This document shows positions 47,901 to 56,783 of a DNA stretch of 64,000 nt, piece by piece. The position numbers and the translations under genes were made by a program. The notes under the pieces are model-generated. The model was given only the letters and a program-made list of their open reading frames with translations, had not been told where the DNA came from and did no database searches. The stretch spans positions 70,423,223 to 70,487,222 of the forward strand of contig NC_089230.1 of assembly GCF_963924675.1 (NCBI RefSeq), given 5' to 3'. The stretch is from Phocoena phocoena (lineage: Eukaryota; Chordata; Mammalia; Artiodactyla; Phocoenidae). How positions within the stretch are numbered: the stretch's first letter is position 1; each line of letters opens with the position of its first letter.

Positions 47901-50116
47901 TTCCTTCAGCAGAATTGCCTCTAGGCAGGGTTCTCTTGTATTTATGATGAGAAGGTCAGGCACACGGAGGCAACCTTCCCTGAGCTCCCCTTTGAGTATT
48001 TCCTACGAGCCCAGGGCTGGTGTCTCCTCAGAGGGAGCCGCATGGAGAGGGATGACACTTCCTTCTCTACTTGGTAGGTAGGACTCACGGCTCACTCCTG
48101 CACTCAGGCATTTTACGTCTGATCCTGCCCAGCACCCCGTTGAGAATTTAGCATTGCTGGGTTTTAGATAATTATCATTGGGCAAATTGGGCTTTTAGAT
48201 TATTTTAAGAAGCTGTATAAAACACTGTCACTAGAGCAATGAAGGTTTTACAACCTATCCAGCCCATTGGAATTCTCTTCTCTCCCTAAGTTCCGTCAAG
48301 TTGCAAACATCAATCTGTCAGCAAATCCAGAGGGGGGAGTCAGCCGCCACCACTGTTATTGATTGGATGCAGGGTTAACCCCCCTCTCTATTTCACAGGG
48401 CTGTTTACTTGCTGGACCTCTGCTCTTGTGTTAGCATGTGATTCACCAAACCATTTTCTGTTTGGAAATGAGATATGTATACATGTAGCTGATTCACTTC
48501 GTTGTACAGCAGAAACTAACACAACATTGTAAAGCAACTATACTCCAATTAAAAAGAAAATAAAGTTCTAGACGGTTGCCTTATTTCAGTAGCCCTGAGT
48601 GGTACAGTCCTTGATGCACACAAGCTTGCAGTGGGAAGTTGCAAGTTTGTTTGAGGCAGGATGTATCTTTGACCAATTTGGCTCTTTTCTTTGAATTCCT
48701 TCTTTTTTGGCAAGAAAATATATTGCTCCAGAGGAAGCTCTGCTGAAAGAAAGAGTAAAAGTTGGATAGGGGCTTCCCTGGTGGCGCAGTGGTTGAGAGT
48801 CCGCCTGCCGATGCGGGGGACACGGGTTCGTGCCCCGGTCCGGGAAGATCCCACATGCCACGGAGCGGCTGGGCCCGTGAGCCATGGCCGCTGAGCCTGC
48901 ATGTCTAGAGCCTGTGCTCCGCCACGGGAGATGCCACAACGGTGAGAGGCCCGCGTACAGCAAAAAAAGAAAAAAAAAAAGGTTGGGTAGAAGTGAGGTG
49001 ATGGAACTTTTGGAACAAGATACAGAGTAAGATGAAATTTATATTTTCTAAAGTTGCCAGGAAAGTCAGTATTTGTAGTGTTTATTATTAAAAAATGAGA
49101 AAAGTTTGAGAAAGCTAATTGAGGGAGAAAATGTGAAAATTCTATATGATAGTGTCCTAATATCTTTTGGGGAAAAAAAAAAGTCACTCCTTGGGGAGAT
49201 AATTTCCTTGAAAATATTGAGAGGATCTATGTTTAAAATATTTCAGTCTGAATTCAATTAAATTACAATTCCTGAGAGCGGAGACCATCTCCTTTTCGTC
49301 TTTGTACCCGCCCCTTGTAACAAGTCCGTCTAGCTCATGTGTACACAGTTGAAAGGAAAAGATGCTCTTTACATTTCAATTTCTTTTGTAGGAAATGCAG
49401 GTTCCTCCACCTTACTCCAAGGTTCTGGGAATGGCGTTGCGGCCACCCACCCTCATCTTCTGTCCGGCTCCCCTTGCTCGTCTCCAGCCTTCCACCTGGG
49501 ACCCAACACCAGCCAGCTGTGTAGTCTGGCCCCGGCTGACTACTCCGCATGCGCCCGCTCTAGCCTAACCCTCAACCGATACAGCACGTCCTTGGCCGAG
49601 ACCTACAACAGGCTCACCAATCAGACGGGCGAGACCTTCGCCCCGCCCAGGACTCCTTCCTACGTGGGCGTGAGCGGCAGCGCCTCGGTGAACATGTCCA
49701 TGGGCGGCACGGATGGGGACACCTTCAGCTGCCCACAGACCAGCTTGTCCATGCAGATTTCCGGGATGTCCCCCCAGCTCCAGTACATCATGCCTTCACC
49801 CCCCAGCAACGCCTTTGCTGCTAACCAGACACACCAGGGTTCCTATAACACGTTCAGGTTACACAGCCCCTGTGCCTTGTACGGATATAACTTCTCCACA
49901 TCCCCCAAACTGGCTGCCAGTCCTGAGAAAATTGTTTCTTCCCAAGGAAGTTTCTTGGGGTCCTCACCGAGTGGGACCATGACGGATCGGCAGATGTTGC
50001 CCCCCGTGGAAGGAGTGCACCTGCTTAGCAGTGGGGGTCAGCAGAGTTTCTTTGATTCTAGGACCCTAGGAAGCTTAACTCTCTCATCATCTCAAGTGTC
50101 TGCACATATGGTCTGA
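23597..50116 (+). CDS. TBX18: T-box transcription factor TBX18, eight coding exons
   Basis: Joining 23597-23903, 25117-25321, 27498-27599, 30619-30790, 38192-38359, 41594-41658, 47209-47303 and 49392-50116 gives 1839 bases, that is 612 codons plus a TGA stop, with every intron GT-AG and all phases matching. The product is recognisable as TBX18 (human about 607 residues). It has an eh1-like motif around residues 18-27 ([10 protein letters not shown]) and a basic nuclear localisation signal KKRRK near 36-40. A Gly/Ser/Pro-rich linker follows, then the T-box DNA-binding domain at about 148-340, and a Ser/Thr/Pro-rich C-terminal half. The family binds T-elements in DNA; TBX18 is known to repress transcription, recruiting Groucho/TLE through eh1, in somite, ureteric, sinus-node and epicardial progenitors. 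The start ATG opens exon 1 inside a CpG island and matches the known N-terminus. No frameshift or premature stop is seen, so the gene appears functional. Confidence 0.97.
23904..25116 (+). other. TBX18: TBX18 intron 1
   Basis: A 1.2-kb GC-rich intron lying wholly within the CpG island. No repeats were recognised. Several open frames inside it are composition artefacts. Confidence 0.9.
25117..25321 (+). CDS. TBX18: TBX18 coding exon 2 (linker and start of T-box)
   Basis: The acceptor is a CAG at 25114-25116 after a pyrimidine-rich tract, and the donor is GTAAAG. The exon completes codon 103 and ends two bases into codon 171 (phase 2). It encodes a Pro/Ser-rich linker, then [19 protein letters not shown] and IITKAGR, the first strand and helix of the T-box domain. 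The linker is the least conserved part of the protein, and the five-residue length difference from human TBX18 probably lies here or in exon 1. Confidence 0.95.
25322..27497 (+). other. TBX18: TBX18 intron 2
   Basis: A 2.2-kb intron that falls from CpG-island composition to AT-rich after about 25600. No interspersed repeat was recognised. Confidence 0.9.
27498..27599 (+). CDS. TBX18: TBX18 coding exon 3 (T-box)
   Basis: The acceptor is CATAG ending at 27497, and the donor GTACAG starts at 27600. The 102-base exon enters and leaves in phase 2. It encodes [19 protein letters not shown] followed by [15 protein letters not shown], a hallmark T-box stretch; the arginine and MFP segment lie in the DNA-binding region of T-box structures. 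Reading is uninterrupted and joins cleanly to exons 2 and 4. Confidence 0.95.
27600..30618 (+). other. TBX18: TBX18 intron 3
   Basis: A 3.0-kb AT-rich intron. The only repeat recognised is a short L1 3' end at about 28370-28452; the remainder shows nothing further. Confidence 0.9.
28370..28452 (+). mobile_element. Very short L1 3' end
   Basis: About 80 bases matching the terminal 3' UTR of the L1 family in this window, from CTGATTCACTTTG to AATAAAGATGTT followed by an A-run. Strongly 5'-truncated. Confidence 0.85.
30619..30790 (+). CDS. TBX18: TBX18 coding exon 4 (T-box)
   Basis: The acceptor is TTCTAG ending at 30618 and the donor is a strong GTAAGT at 30791. The exon completes the arginine codon 205 and finishes at codon 262 in phase 0. 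It encodes [17 protein letters not shown], then the [17 protein letters not shown] stretch and [17 protein letters not shown], all classic T-box core motifs. The downstream intron 4 (7.4 kb) is the largest and holds most of the mobile-element insertions in the gene. Confidence 0.96.
32277..32331. repeat. Near-perfect inverted repeat (hairpin)
   Basis: Left arm 32277-32299 and right arm 32309-32331 are 23 bases each. They are reverse complements except for two mismatches near the middle and are separated by a 9-base loop (ATCTACAAA). AT-rich, in TBX18 intron 4. Confidence 0.9.
32375..32830 (+). repeat. Old interspersed repeat, family unassigned, with internal TAGATA repeat
   Basis: The text CTCTAGAGAAACAGAACCAA, GGAACTGGCTCACACAATTG, TGGCCCACCCACATTATGGA and the ending CCAAGTTGACACATAACGTT belong to a widely dispersed mammalian repeat that I recognise but cannot name firmly (L1M 3'-end or LTR type). 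A TAGATA-rich simple repeat occupies about 32412-32460. Confidence 0.6.
33975..34494 (-). mobile_element. 5'-truncated L1 with 3'-transduced flank
   Basis: A perfect 14-bp duplication, TCCACAGCTAATCT, lies at 33961-33974 and 34495-34508. Between the copies, on the minus strand, come about 420 bases of L1 3' end (34494 down to about 34075, with AATAAA at 34086-34081), a short A-run (34074-34069), about 80 bases of non-L1 sequence (34068-33991) with its own AATAAA at 34015-34010, and an outer 15-A tail (33990-33976). This is the layout of a 3' transduction, in which transcription ran through the L1 poly(A) site to a downstream one. Confidence 0.85.
35776..36317 (+). mobile_element. 5'-truncated L1 insertion, plus strand
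   Basis: About 540 bases of L1 3' sequence (end of ORF2 and 3' UTR) read along the plus strand and end with AATAAAGATGTT and a short A-run. It is flanked by a perfect 13-bp duplication, AAAATATTCTTGA, at 35763-35775 and 36318-36330. It is closely related to the intact L1 at 56-62 kb. Confidence 0.92.
36888..37085 (-). mobile_element. Short L1 3' end with TTTA-repeat tail
   Basis: L1 3' UTR in minus orientation, beginning after a (TTTA)n run at about 36888-36912 that represents an A-rich (TAAA)n tail. It ends in the same CTAGGTGGTCACAAAGCACC region seen in the other young L1 copies. Exact duplications were not resolved. Confidence 0.8.
37170..37565 (-). repeat. Old L1M/HAL1-like fragment
   Basis: The text ATTTCCTTAGGATAAATTCT, CAGAAGTGGAGTCTTTGGGC and GTGCACTGCACATCTTTGTA is typical of ancient mammalian LINE (HAL1/L1M) antisense sequence. 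Heavily diverged. Confidence 0.6.
38192..38359 (+). CDS. TBX18: TBX18 coding exon 5 (T-box)
   Basis: This 56-codon phase 0-0 exon lies between a CATAG acceptor ending at 38191 and a GTACTG donor at 38360. It encodes [18 protein letters not shown], then a [17 protein letters not shown] insert typical of the TBX15/18/22 group, and [16 protein letters not shown]. The HKYQPRVH and FTTVTAYQN blocks are diagnostic of T-box domains; the latter contributes to dimer and DNA contacts in Brachyury-type structures. Confidence 0.96.
39399..39583 (+). mobile_element. CHR-type tRNA-derived SINE (cetacean)
   Basis: A 185-base element starting GGGCTTCCCTGGTGGCGCAG with a pol III B box GGTTCGTGCC at 39454-39463, ending GTGAGAGGCCCGC. 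It is flanked by a perfect 12-bp duplication, AAGGGCTGGAGA, at 39387-39398 and 39584-39595. It has almost no A-tail. The family is characteristic of whales and dolphins. Confidence 0.93.
40000..40190 (+). repeat. MIR SINE
   Basis: Diverged plus-strand MIR: GTGGGCTCTAAAGCCTGGGG, AAAATTGGGATAATAACTAC and GAGAATTCAATAAAATAATA followed by GCACTCAACAGATG. Confidence 0.75.
41594..41658 (+). CDS. TBX18: TBX18 coding exon 6 (T-box C-terminal helix)
   Basis: This 65-base exon has a TGCAG acceptor ending at 41593 and a GTGAGC donor at 41659; it enters in phase 0 and leaves in phase 2. It encodes [19 protein letters not shown], the universally conserved T-box C-terminal segment whose short helix enters the DNA minor groove. 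A second acceptor in a different frame was not needed to obtain the reading frame. Confidence 0.96.
43129..43295 (-). pseudogene. mRNA-like retrocopy tail, source gene unknown
   Basis: On the minus strand, a reading frame of about 37 codons runs without a stop from about 43284 to a TGA at about 43172-43174. It is followed by a very short 3' UTR with AATAAA (TTTATT plus strand near 43155-43160) and a 13-A tail (43141-43129). The only long open frame ends [15 protein letters not shown]. This is the layout of a 5'-truncated processed pseudogene. The parent was not recognised. It abuts the 3' end of an old L1 in the same orientation. Confidence 0.5.
43297..43610 (-). mobile_element. Old L1 3' end (L1MA/MB type)
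   Basis: Antisense L1M 3' end: poly-T at about 43297-43306, CTTTTATTGAGATGCAATTG, ACATACAGCATG, then CTTGTGATGAGAACACTTAA. Diverged; 5'-truncated. Confidence 0.8.
45720..45870 (-). repeat. Possible MIR
   Basis: GGGAAACTGCAGTCCAGGGA and the following ACTCAAGGTTAGTGGGTTGT and CACAACCCAGTTCTCCTGAT fit a diverged minus-strand MIR. Confidence 0.5.
47209..47303 (+). CDS. TBX18: TBX18 coding exon 7
   Basis: The acceptor is TTTAG ending at 47208 and the donor is GTAAAT at 47304. The exon completes an arginine codon and encodes [19 protein letters not shown] then [12 protein letters not shown], leaving in phase 1. It lies just C-terminal to the T-box core and is conserved in the TBX15/18/22 group. 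A SINE has inserted 25 bases beyond the donor, leaving the donor core itself intact. Confidence 0.94.
47329..47535 (+). mobile_element. CHR-type SINE with long 3' tail domain, next to TBX18 exon 7 donor
   Basis: Head GGACTTCCCTGGTGGTCCAG and B box GGTTCGATCC (47385-47394), then a tail with CAATAAAGACTTTAAAAATG and an A-rich end. The flanks at 47313-47328 and 47536-47551 match at 14 of 16 positions (AAAGTGTCCCGGGTCA versus AAAGTCTCCTGGGTCA), a mutated duplication. It is older than the copy at 39399. Confidence 0.88.
48470..48565 (+). mobile_element. Very short L1 3' end
   Basis: About 90 bases of L1 3' UTR, from about TGTATACATGTAGCTGATTC to CTCCAATTAAAAAG with an A-rich tail. The usual AATAAAG is degraded to AATTAAAA. 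Within TBX18 intron 7. Confidence 0.8.
48769..48980 (+). mobile_element. CHR-type tRNA-derived SINE (cetacean)
   Basis: Close relative of the copy at 39399, with the same GGCTTCCCTGGTGGCGCAG head and B box at 48825-48834, ending in an A-rich tail (about 48961-48980). Flanks AAAAGTTGGATAG and AAAAGGTTGGGTAG look like a slightly diverged target duplication. Confidence 0.92.
49392..50116 (+). CDS. TBX18: TBX18 coding exon 8 (C-terminal region and stop)
   Basis: The last exon begins after TTGTAG at 49391 and runs 725 bases to TGA at 50114-50116, ending in SSQVSAHMV. It encodes residues 372-612, rich in Ser, Thr, Pro and Gly, with segments such as [37 protein letters not shown] and [18 protein letters not shown]. 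This half of the protein is outside the DNA-binding domain and is thought to modulate transcription and partner binding. An open frame extends upstream of the acceptor to 49337, but that part is intronic. Confidence 0.96.
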
Positions 50117-50824
50117 TGAAGCCTTTAAGTTAAACTACTTTGGAATCTGGCTAATGTATATTCTTTCTTCGTTTTCCTTGTCTTTTCTTTTTGGAAAGCA
50201 ATATGAAAAGAAACTTATCAGTAGCTTGTAAAATGTACATATAATAGAAAATGAAGGCTCACTGAGTTTTTTTGACTTTCTCATGGTGAGATTGTAATTA
50301 TCTTTGGTACATATGTATACTGTATATGGCATGTGGGGTTTTGCAGCCTACAAAACCACATCCTCCCTCTATTTTCCCCCCAGTTACACAGAGTATTGGC
50401 ATAAATGTAGTATGTTTAACCAAAGTTCTCATACTTTTTAAAAAACCAAACAGCAAACTTAAAAGTTGGCAATGACACTAACCAGACTAAGACATATAAC
50501 TTAATTTATCAGGAAAATGCTCTACACAGTTTCCTACTTGAGGGTTGATAACCAGCACACAGAGTCTTGTGATTTCTGTTATTCTTGGGCACAATGTGAG
50601 AACCTAAGTCAGTAGAAGTCTTAGTAATAGTACTGAGGTATCTGTAATCATGAAGGTTTAGCTTTTGTGTTCCTACTTGCTCTTATTTATCACAGGTATT
50701 AGGTGACTTTGGTCCTATAAAAATTCATAATCCATAATAATTACTTTCTTAAGGAAAATGGAAAGGCTTGTGATTTTTTTCACTTTCTATTGGACATGTG
50801 AGAGGTATTTATTCATCTGCAGAG

Positions 50825-50830
50825 AATAAA
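50825..50830 (+). terminator. TBX18: Candidate proximal poly(A) signal AATAAA for TBX18
   Basis: The first canonical AATAAA after the stop, about 0.7 kb downstream; a second lies at 50965-50970. Either could give a short 3' UTR isoform. Confidence 0.25.
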
Positions 50831-53800
50831 TTTCCAGTATTTTGGATTTTTTGCTCATTTTATTTAGTATCAAGTAGACTATTAAAGAATGTCCTATAGA
50901 CATTTTTAAATTCCAGTTTTCACCAGGGAAGGAATATATGATATGACTGGAATGGCAAAAAGAAAATAAATCCACCTCAAATTCTTTGATTCCAATGAGA
51001 AATGTCTAGCTTTTTAAATCAAGAAGAATAATATTGTTAGCTATCCCTTAGGTTTTTATAGTGTTTTGTTTTTTTTTTAATTCAGGATTTTTTTCCACCT
51101 TGCTTTGAGATTCCTGACCCGTGGTCTATAAGTAAGGGAAAAAGACATTTATGCTACTTATTTATATCTCATAACTCCTACAAATTGAAACCTTCCCCCC
51201 TCCTGAACCTTGTCCCTTTGTCTGAAGTCTTTCTCAAAACAGATAGATTCTAGGCCTTCATGGTGTTAAATAACGCTGTAAGGAATTTCAGGGGGTTATC
51301 TCCAGCAATCTGTCTTTTGGGGGTTGCAGTGCAAAGGCCAAAGCCCATTGCTATAAAGTTCCTCTTGGAAGACTAAGGAGGAAGATACCAATTATGATAA
51401 AGGAGCTGTAAAACTTTTAACCTCAGCATCATTTTTAACCTCAAAACTGAAAAAAAGAAAATGAAAGCAGTATTATTTTTTAAAAACCCCTAAAACAATG
51501 TATACAGGGTTTCGAAGCATGTAGTAACTTTGATAGCACATAATGAGATGAATAGGAAAGGCTAAGAATGCACGGTGAAGAGGATTACCGTATGTCTATT
51601 GAGGATAAAATCATGTGTCTGTTCATTGACTCACTACATTTCATATATTTGCCAAGCAAAAGCAGTGTGTTTCAGTGCTAAACAGAATGGCTTTACCTGA
51701 TCCCTAGGTTAGATGGGGCTAGGGCGAAGCTCCTGGTTTGCTTCTTTACTTTAAAACAGCATGGCTGTTACATATTGAGGGAGATTACTATTTAAACAGT
51801 ATTTGCACAGAATGTGACTCTGTTTATATATACTGATAAATTTCCTCATGGGTTCTCTAACAGTTTGTCCAATTAGTATTGATCTTTAAATTTAAAATTA
51901 GCATGAAAGCACATGACATATATCCAATAGGTAGATCTACATAAGATGTTTGTGTATGGTATTAATAACTTGACAAAGATTTGGGAAACGTCCTTATCAT
52001 GAGTACATCCCAGCCTCAGTGCTTGGTATAATTTAAGGAGAAAAAGAGAGTTTTCCATCTGGAGAAAACATAGAAAGTAATGATCTATACCTATATGCAT
52101 TAATAAGATGAGAATTTTCCTTTTTGCTCTTTGTGATTTGAGATGACACCACAATACAAGTAGCATTTTTAATTAATCTTTTCGATTTAGCAATATTGTA
52201 CAAATGCTGTTTCCTTTAGGCTTTACTGTAAATATTAATCATCATGTCACTTCAAAGACTAGCCTTTTATCATTATATTAAATGACATACAGGCATTGAT
52301 AATTATAATTATATATCTGTATTTTATTAAAAAATGCTTAAGAAATTATATATTAAAGTGTGTTACTAAACCCTTTTATGGCTTTGGAGGGGAATCATTT
52401 GAAGTGTCTATAAATGTTGTTCCAAGAACAGGCCCACACATGCATACTCCAAACACAAATTTTGTGGCTTATGATTACAAAGCATGGGGAAATGGGCCTG
52501 GTATTCATTTTTGATGTGTTCAATATAATTTCTTGGTGCCTTGACCATTTCATTGAAGGTGAAGACCTGACAAATGTTGAACACATGAAAATTCACATGT
52601 GAGAAGAGGAGGGCAGAGTGGGATGTTTTGTTTCGGGTCCGGGGTGGGGGGGAAGGGCAAGGATATAAGAATGAGCTGCTTGTACCACTGACCAGTGATG
52701 ACAGATCACTTTTAGACCCCTTACTCAGAAAACATTCCAAGGGACATTGTGATGAGGTGAGGTTGCTGCTATCACAACCAGTCACATTTTGAAAATTAAC
52801 ACTTGCTTCCATACAAGCTCCCTCCCAGAGGTCACCAGCTTTTCACAAGCAGGGCACCCACTTGCTGACCCCTGATTTCTGGAATGTAGGGGGTCAGGAG
52901 ACTTTGGTGGCCCCCAGAGGAGGTTGGGGCACAGTGTTGCTGATATAGCAAAGGATCACACTCACTCTTTATATTAGTGGAATTTTGAGCAAAATGCACC
53001 TCACTTTTAAAATGTGAATTCCTCTTGAGACCTCACTCCCTAGATTTAAACCTATTAGCAACTCACACCTTAGTATGAAATAGATAAACAGACGTTTTAG
53101 AGATAGCTGGAGGTTTGATTAAGAGAAAGGAGTAATTTTTGGAGTAGGGAAGTTCTGAGAAAATATGAATGTGAAGAAGAAGGTGCAAGAAAAGTGATCA
53201 CTAACCAAGCCTGGTGCAAAGCCATTGTACCAGCCATTATTTAATTTCATGAGTTTCTTTCAGGGGTCATGGTAGAGTTGGTGGATGCTATGCCAATGCT
53301 GTCTTTAATTAGACAGGTTTGTAAAGAATCCTTTATTTCAAAGTGTAACTCTGCTGGGTTTCCTCATGGGGAGTCTATTGACTCATCTGCATGGAGATTT
53401 TCTTAAGCCTTCCATTGGTAATTAAGTCATTTTATTAAATTATTACCATATTGTGTTTTAATCTCATTGATCATCATTCCTTAAAATATGTGCTCAGATA
53501 AACAGTAGGTGAGGTTGAACATGTGAACAGTTAAGTAGACATATGTGATTACAGCCTTCTAGGAGCTTAAAACTTGAAAACAGTATCAGTGATGGAAATG
53601 GACAAATATATGTATGTATATATATTTTTCAAGTATAGAAACGTCCAACAGATGTTTATAACCTTAGTATCCATCTGCATGCTGATAGATTTTCAAATGG
53701 TGAATTTTCTGTTTTTGGAATTTTGCTATGGTGAGATCATCACTTCCTTGAGAATAGGGAACTTGGTTTCAAACAATGGGTTTCCCAATCATGATTTTGG

Positions 53801-54224
53801 ACAAAAGTTAACCACTTTAGATCTCAGTTTTTTTATATGTGAAGGAAGTGTCTGGGATGAGAATCTGTACTATTCCTTTCAGTTTCAAATTCATATGACC
53901 TTAGTGCATAAATAATATTCAGCTTGATAGTAGGAAAATAGCTATATAAAAATATATCTTTGGGAGATATGTACATATATTTGGATATATATATTTCCAA
54001 AAGGTATGTTTTTATAAAACTATTTTAGATATATATCTATCTTTATAAAGAACATTACATCACCAGGATTATTTAAAATTTATTGGATTACTTAGAGTTT
54101 TTAAAAAATGGAACTGTGCTTTATTTAGTTAAAATATATAAGACATACTTTTGTATATTAGTATTTGAAGGAAGCCGCGCTTAATTATGTATTTGCTACT
54201 TTATAGCGAACAGAAAAAGATGTT

Positions 54225-54230
54225 AATAAA
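54225..54230 (+). terminator. TBX18: Candidate distal poly(A) signal AATAAA for TBX18
   Basis: A canonical AATAAA lies at the end of the repeat-poor tract after the stop codon and is followed within about 25 bases by TG/T-rich sequence. It is a candidate only; other AATAAA copies lie upstream. Confidence 0.35.
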
Positions 54231-54619
54231 ATTTCCTTTTCATGATGCTCTTAGTGGCATGGCATAAAATTGTCTCACTTTGGAAATACGTGAAATAATT
54301 ATGGAATCTAGTAAAATATTTAGAGATCATTCCAAGCCGTTCAAAATTCACTTAAATCTTCACTGAGAAAAAAACATGAATTTGTCTTTTTGAAGGGTTT
54401 GATTCATGCTGAGACTCAGGTACAAAATATTAAAAAGTTGATTCCTCTGCAATTCATTGAGTTTGCACAAGACTGGATCAACATACCAATCCTTTGTTCA
54501 TTTAAAAAATTATATTAATTTTAAAATAATATTTTAAAACTATATTAATTTTAAAATATTTGATAATTTTAAAATTATATGAATCAGGTCACTAGAGTAA
54601 CTTAATAATAAAGCAAAAA

Positions 54620-55720
54620 CATTTTTCTAAATAACAGCTTTATTGAGATATAATTCACAAACCATACAATGCACCTGTTTAAAGTGAACAATTGAGTGGC
54701 TTTTAGTGTAATAAGAGTTGTGTAACCATCACCACAATCAATTTTAGAGTATTTTCATCACCCTGCAGAAAACTCCATGCCCATTAAGTCACCCCTTTTC
54801 CCTCTACTCTTTCTTTAACCCAAAGTGCTAGGCAACCACTAATCTACTTTCTGTCTATAGATTTGCCTAATTTGTGTTTCTCATGTAAGTGGAATCATAC
54901 AATATGTGGTCATTTGTGACTGGCTTCTTTCACTTAGCATAATGCTTTCAAGGTTCATTCATGTTGTAGCACGTATCGGTATTTAATTTCATTTTCTTTC
55001 TGAATAATAGTCCATTGTAGGTATACACTACATTTTATTTATCCACTCATCGATGGACATTTGGATTGTTTTCATTTTTTGGTTGTTAGGAATAATGTTG
55101 GTAAAAATACTGGCGTACATGTTTTTGTGTGGACATATGTTTTCATTTCTGTTGAGTATATGCCTAGGAACGAAATTACTGGATCCTGTCGTAATATTTT
55201 GTGGAACTTCCAGACTGTCTTCCCAAGTCATTGCACCATTGCACATTTTTACCAGCAATGTGTGAAGGTTCTGATTTTTCCATATCCTTACTAACAGTTG
55301 TTATTATCAGTCTTTTTGGGTATAGCCATCCTGGTGGGTGTGAGTGATATCTCATTGTGGTTTTGATTTTCATTTCCCTGATGACTGAAGATGTTGAGCA
55401 TCTTTTCCTGTATATCTTCTTACAGAAATGTCTGTTCAGATCCGTCACCCATCTTTAATTGGGTTGTCCTCTAATTATTGAGGTGTAAGAGTTCTTTATA
55501 TATTCTGGATACAAGTCTCATCAGATATATTTCTTGCAAATATTTTCTCCCATTTGGTGGGCTGTGTTTTAACTTTATTGTTCATGTCCTTTGCCTCACA
55601 AAAGTTGTTAATTTTGAAGAGACTCAATTTATCTATTCCTTTCTTTTGTTGCTTGTACTTTTGTTATGTGGGCCAAGACATTTTGATGAACTTTTAAGAT
55701 CTGCCTTTTCACATTCTTAG
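54620..55720 (-). mobile_element. Old L1 fragment (3' end)
   Basis: Starts with AACAGCTTTATTGAGATATA, the classic L1M 3' terminus in antisense. It continues through a TTCACTTAGCATAATG segment into mutated ORF2 up to about 55720. Frames are broken; no coding capacity. Confidence 0.85.
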
Positions 55721-56380
55721 TAGAAGTAGTAGTAACAGAAGTGCATTTTAGCGTGCTTTTTGGGTGTATAAACTTAATAGTACTCGATAAATTACACCTC
55801 CTCCCAACACACCTGAAATGTTGTCGTTGGGCAAATAATTTTACATCCTTAAGTGCCTTAAAAGGAGAGTGAAAAGATCCCAAAGCATCATGAAGTTTTT
55901 ATTACCATAGAAAAAGACTGGCACTTTCAGTATTTATTCAATCAATAAATATTTATTGAGCATCTACACTGGCATTATTTTAGACATTTGAGGTATTGCA
56001 GTGAAAAAAATTTTGGTGTCTTCAAATGCCCTGTAAAAGTTGAAATGCTGGTTTCCTATGGAAGAAAACTTCATACTGTAACATATCACAGTTGGCAGGA
56101 AAAAAATGTTGCCTCTTGGCTTCTCTGTGAGCTGGTGCCCTCGCCCTTATGATATTACATATCCCAGATGGTCACTGCAAGATGCTTGCTTCTATGCCAA
56201 GGTACAACAGGGATGCATTATCGCCTTAATTCTGAGTTTGTTCCGTGGTTTTCTTTGGAAACCCTAACATCATTTAAATGTAATTGTTTCAGTTTGGCTC
56301 TGTTTACAGAACTGTAGTAAATATTTCCCTATTAATAACAGGAAGGGGAAACCTTACTTGTTTAGCATTTTGGAAAACTC
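55721..56380. other. Unassigned sequence between L1 copies
   Basis: No gene recognised. A short CAATAAATATTTATTGAGCA segment near 55945-55970 is an L2/MIR-type motif but too short to assign. Confidence 0.35.
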
Positions 56381-56783
56381 CTGCATATTGTTCTTTTTTT
56401 TTTTTTTTTTTTTTTTTAACATCTTTATTGGGGTATAATTGCTTTACAATGGTGTGTTAGTTTCTGATTTATAACAAAGTGAATCAGCTATACATATACA
56501 TGTGCTCCCATGTGTCTTCCCTCTGGCGTCTCCCTCCCTCCCACTCTCCCCATCCCACCCCTCCAGGCTGTCCCAAAGCCCCGAGCTTATATCCCTGTGC
56601 CTTGCGGCTGCTTCCCCCCAGCTATCTACCTTACTACGTTTGTTAGTGTGTATATGTCCATGACTCTCTCTCGCCCTGTCAAAACTCACCCTTCCCCCTC
56701 CCCATATCCTCAAGTCCGTTCTCCAGTAGGTCTGCGCCTCTATTCCTGTCTTATCCCTAGGTTCTTCATGACATTTTTTCCCC

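Larger units (their letters stand above)
47304..49391 (+). other. TBX18: TBX18 intron 7
   Basis: A 2.1-kb intron with two CHR-type SINEs, at 47329-47535 and 48769-48980, and a short L1 3' end near 48470-48565. Confidence 0.9.
50117..54250 (+). other. TBX18: Probable long TBX18 3' UTR
   Basis: Sequence after the stop is AT-rich and free of recognisable interspersed repeats until about 54.6 kb, unlike the L1-dense DNA beyond, as expected of a constrained 3' UTR. Two Pumilio-type octamers (TGTANATA) occur at 50234-50241 and 52227-52234. The true end is not fixed; nearer poly(A) signals exist at 50825-50830 and 50965-50970. Confidence 0.45.

Noticed and set aside
48549..49187. 212-codon minus-strand frame in intron 7
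   Set aside because: It runs antisense through the CHR SINE, whose reverse strand is commonly open; the same peptide pattern appears antisense to the SINE at 39399.
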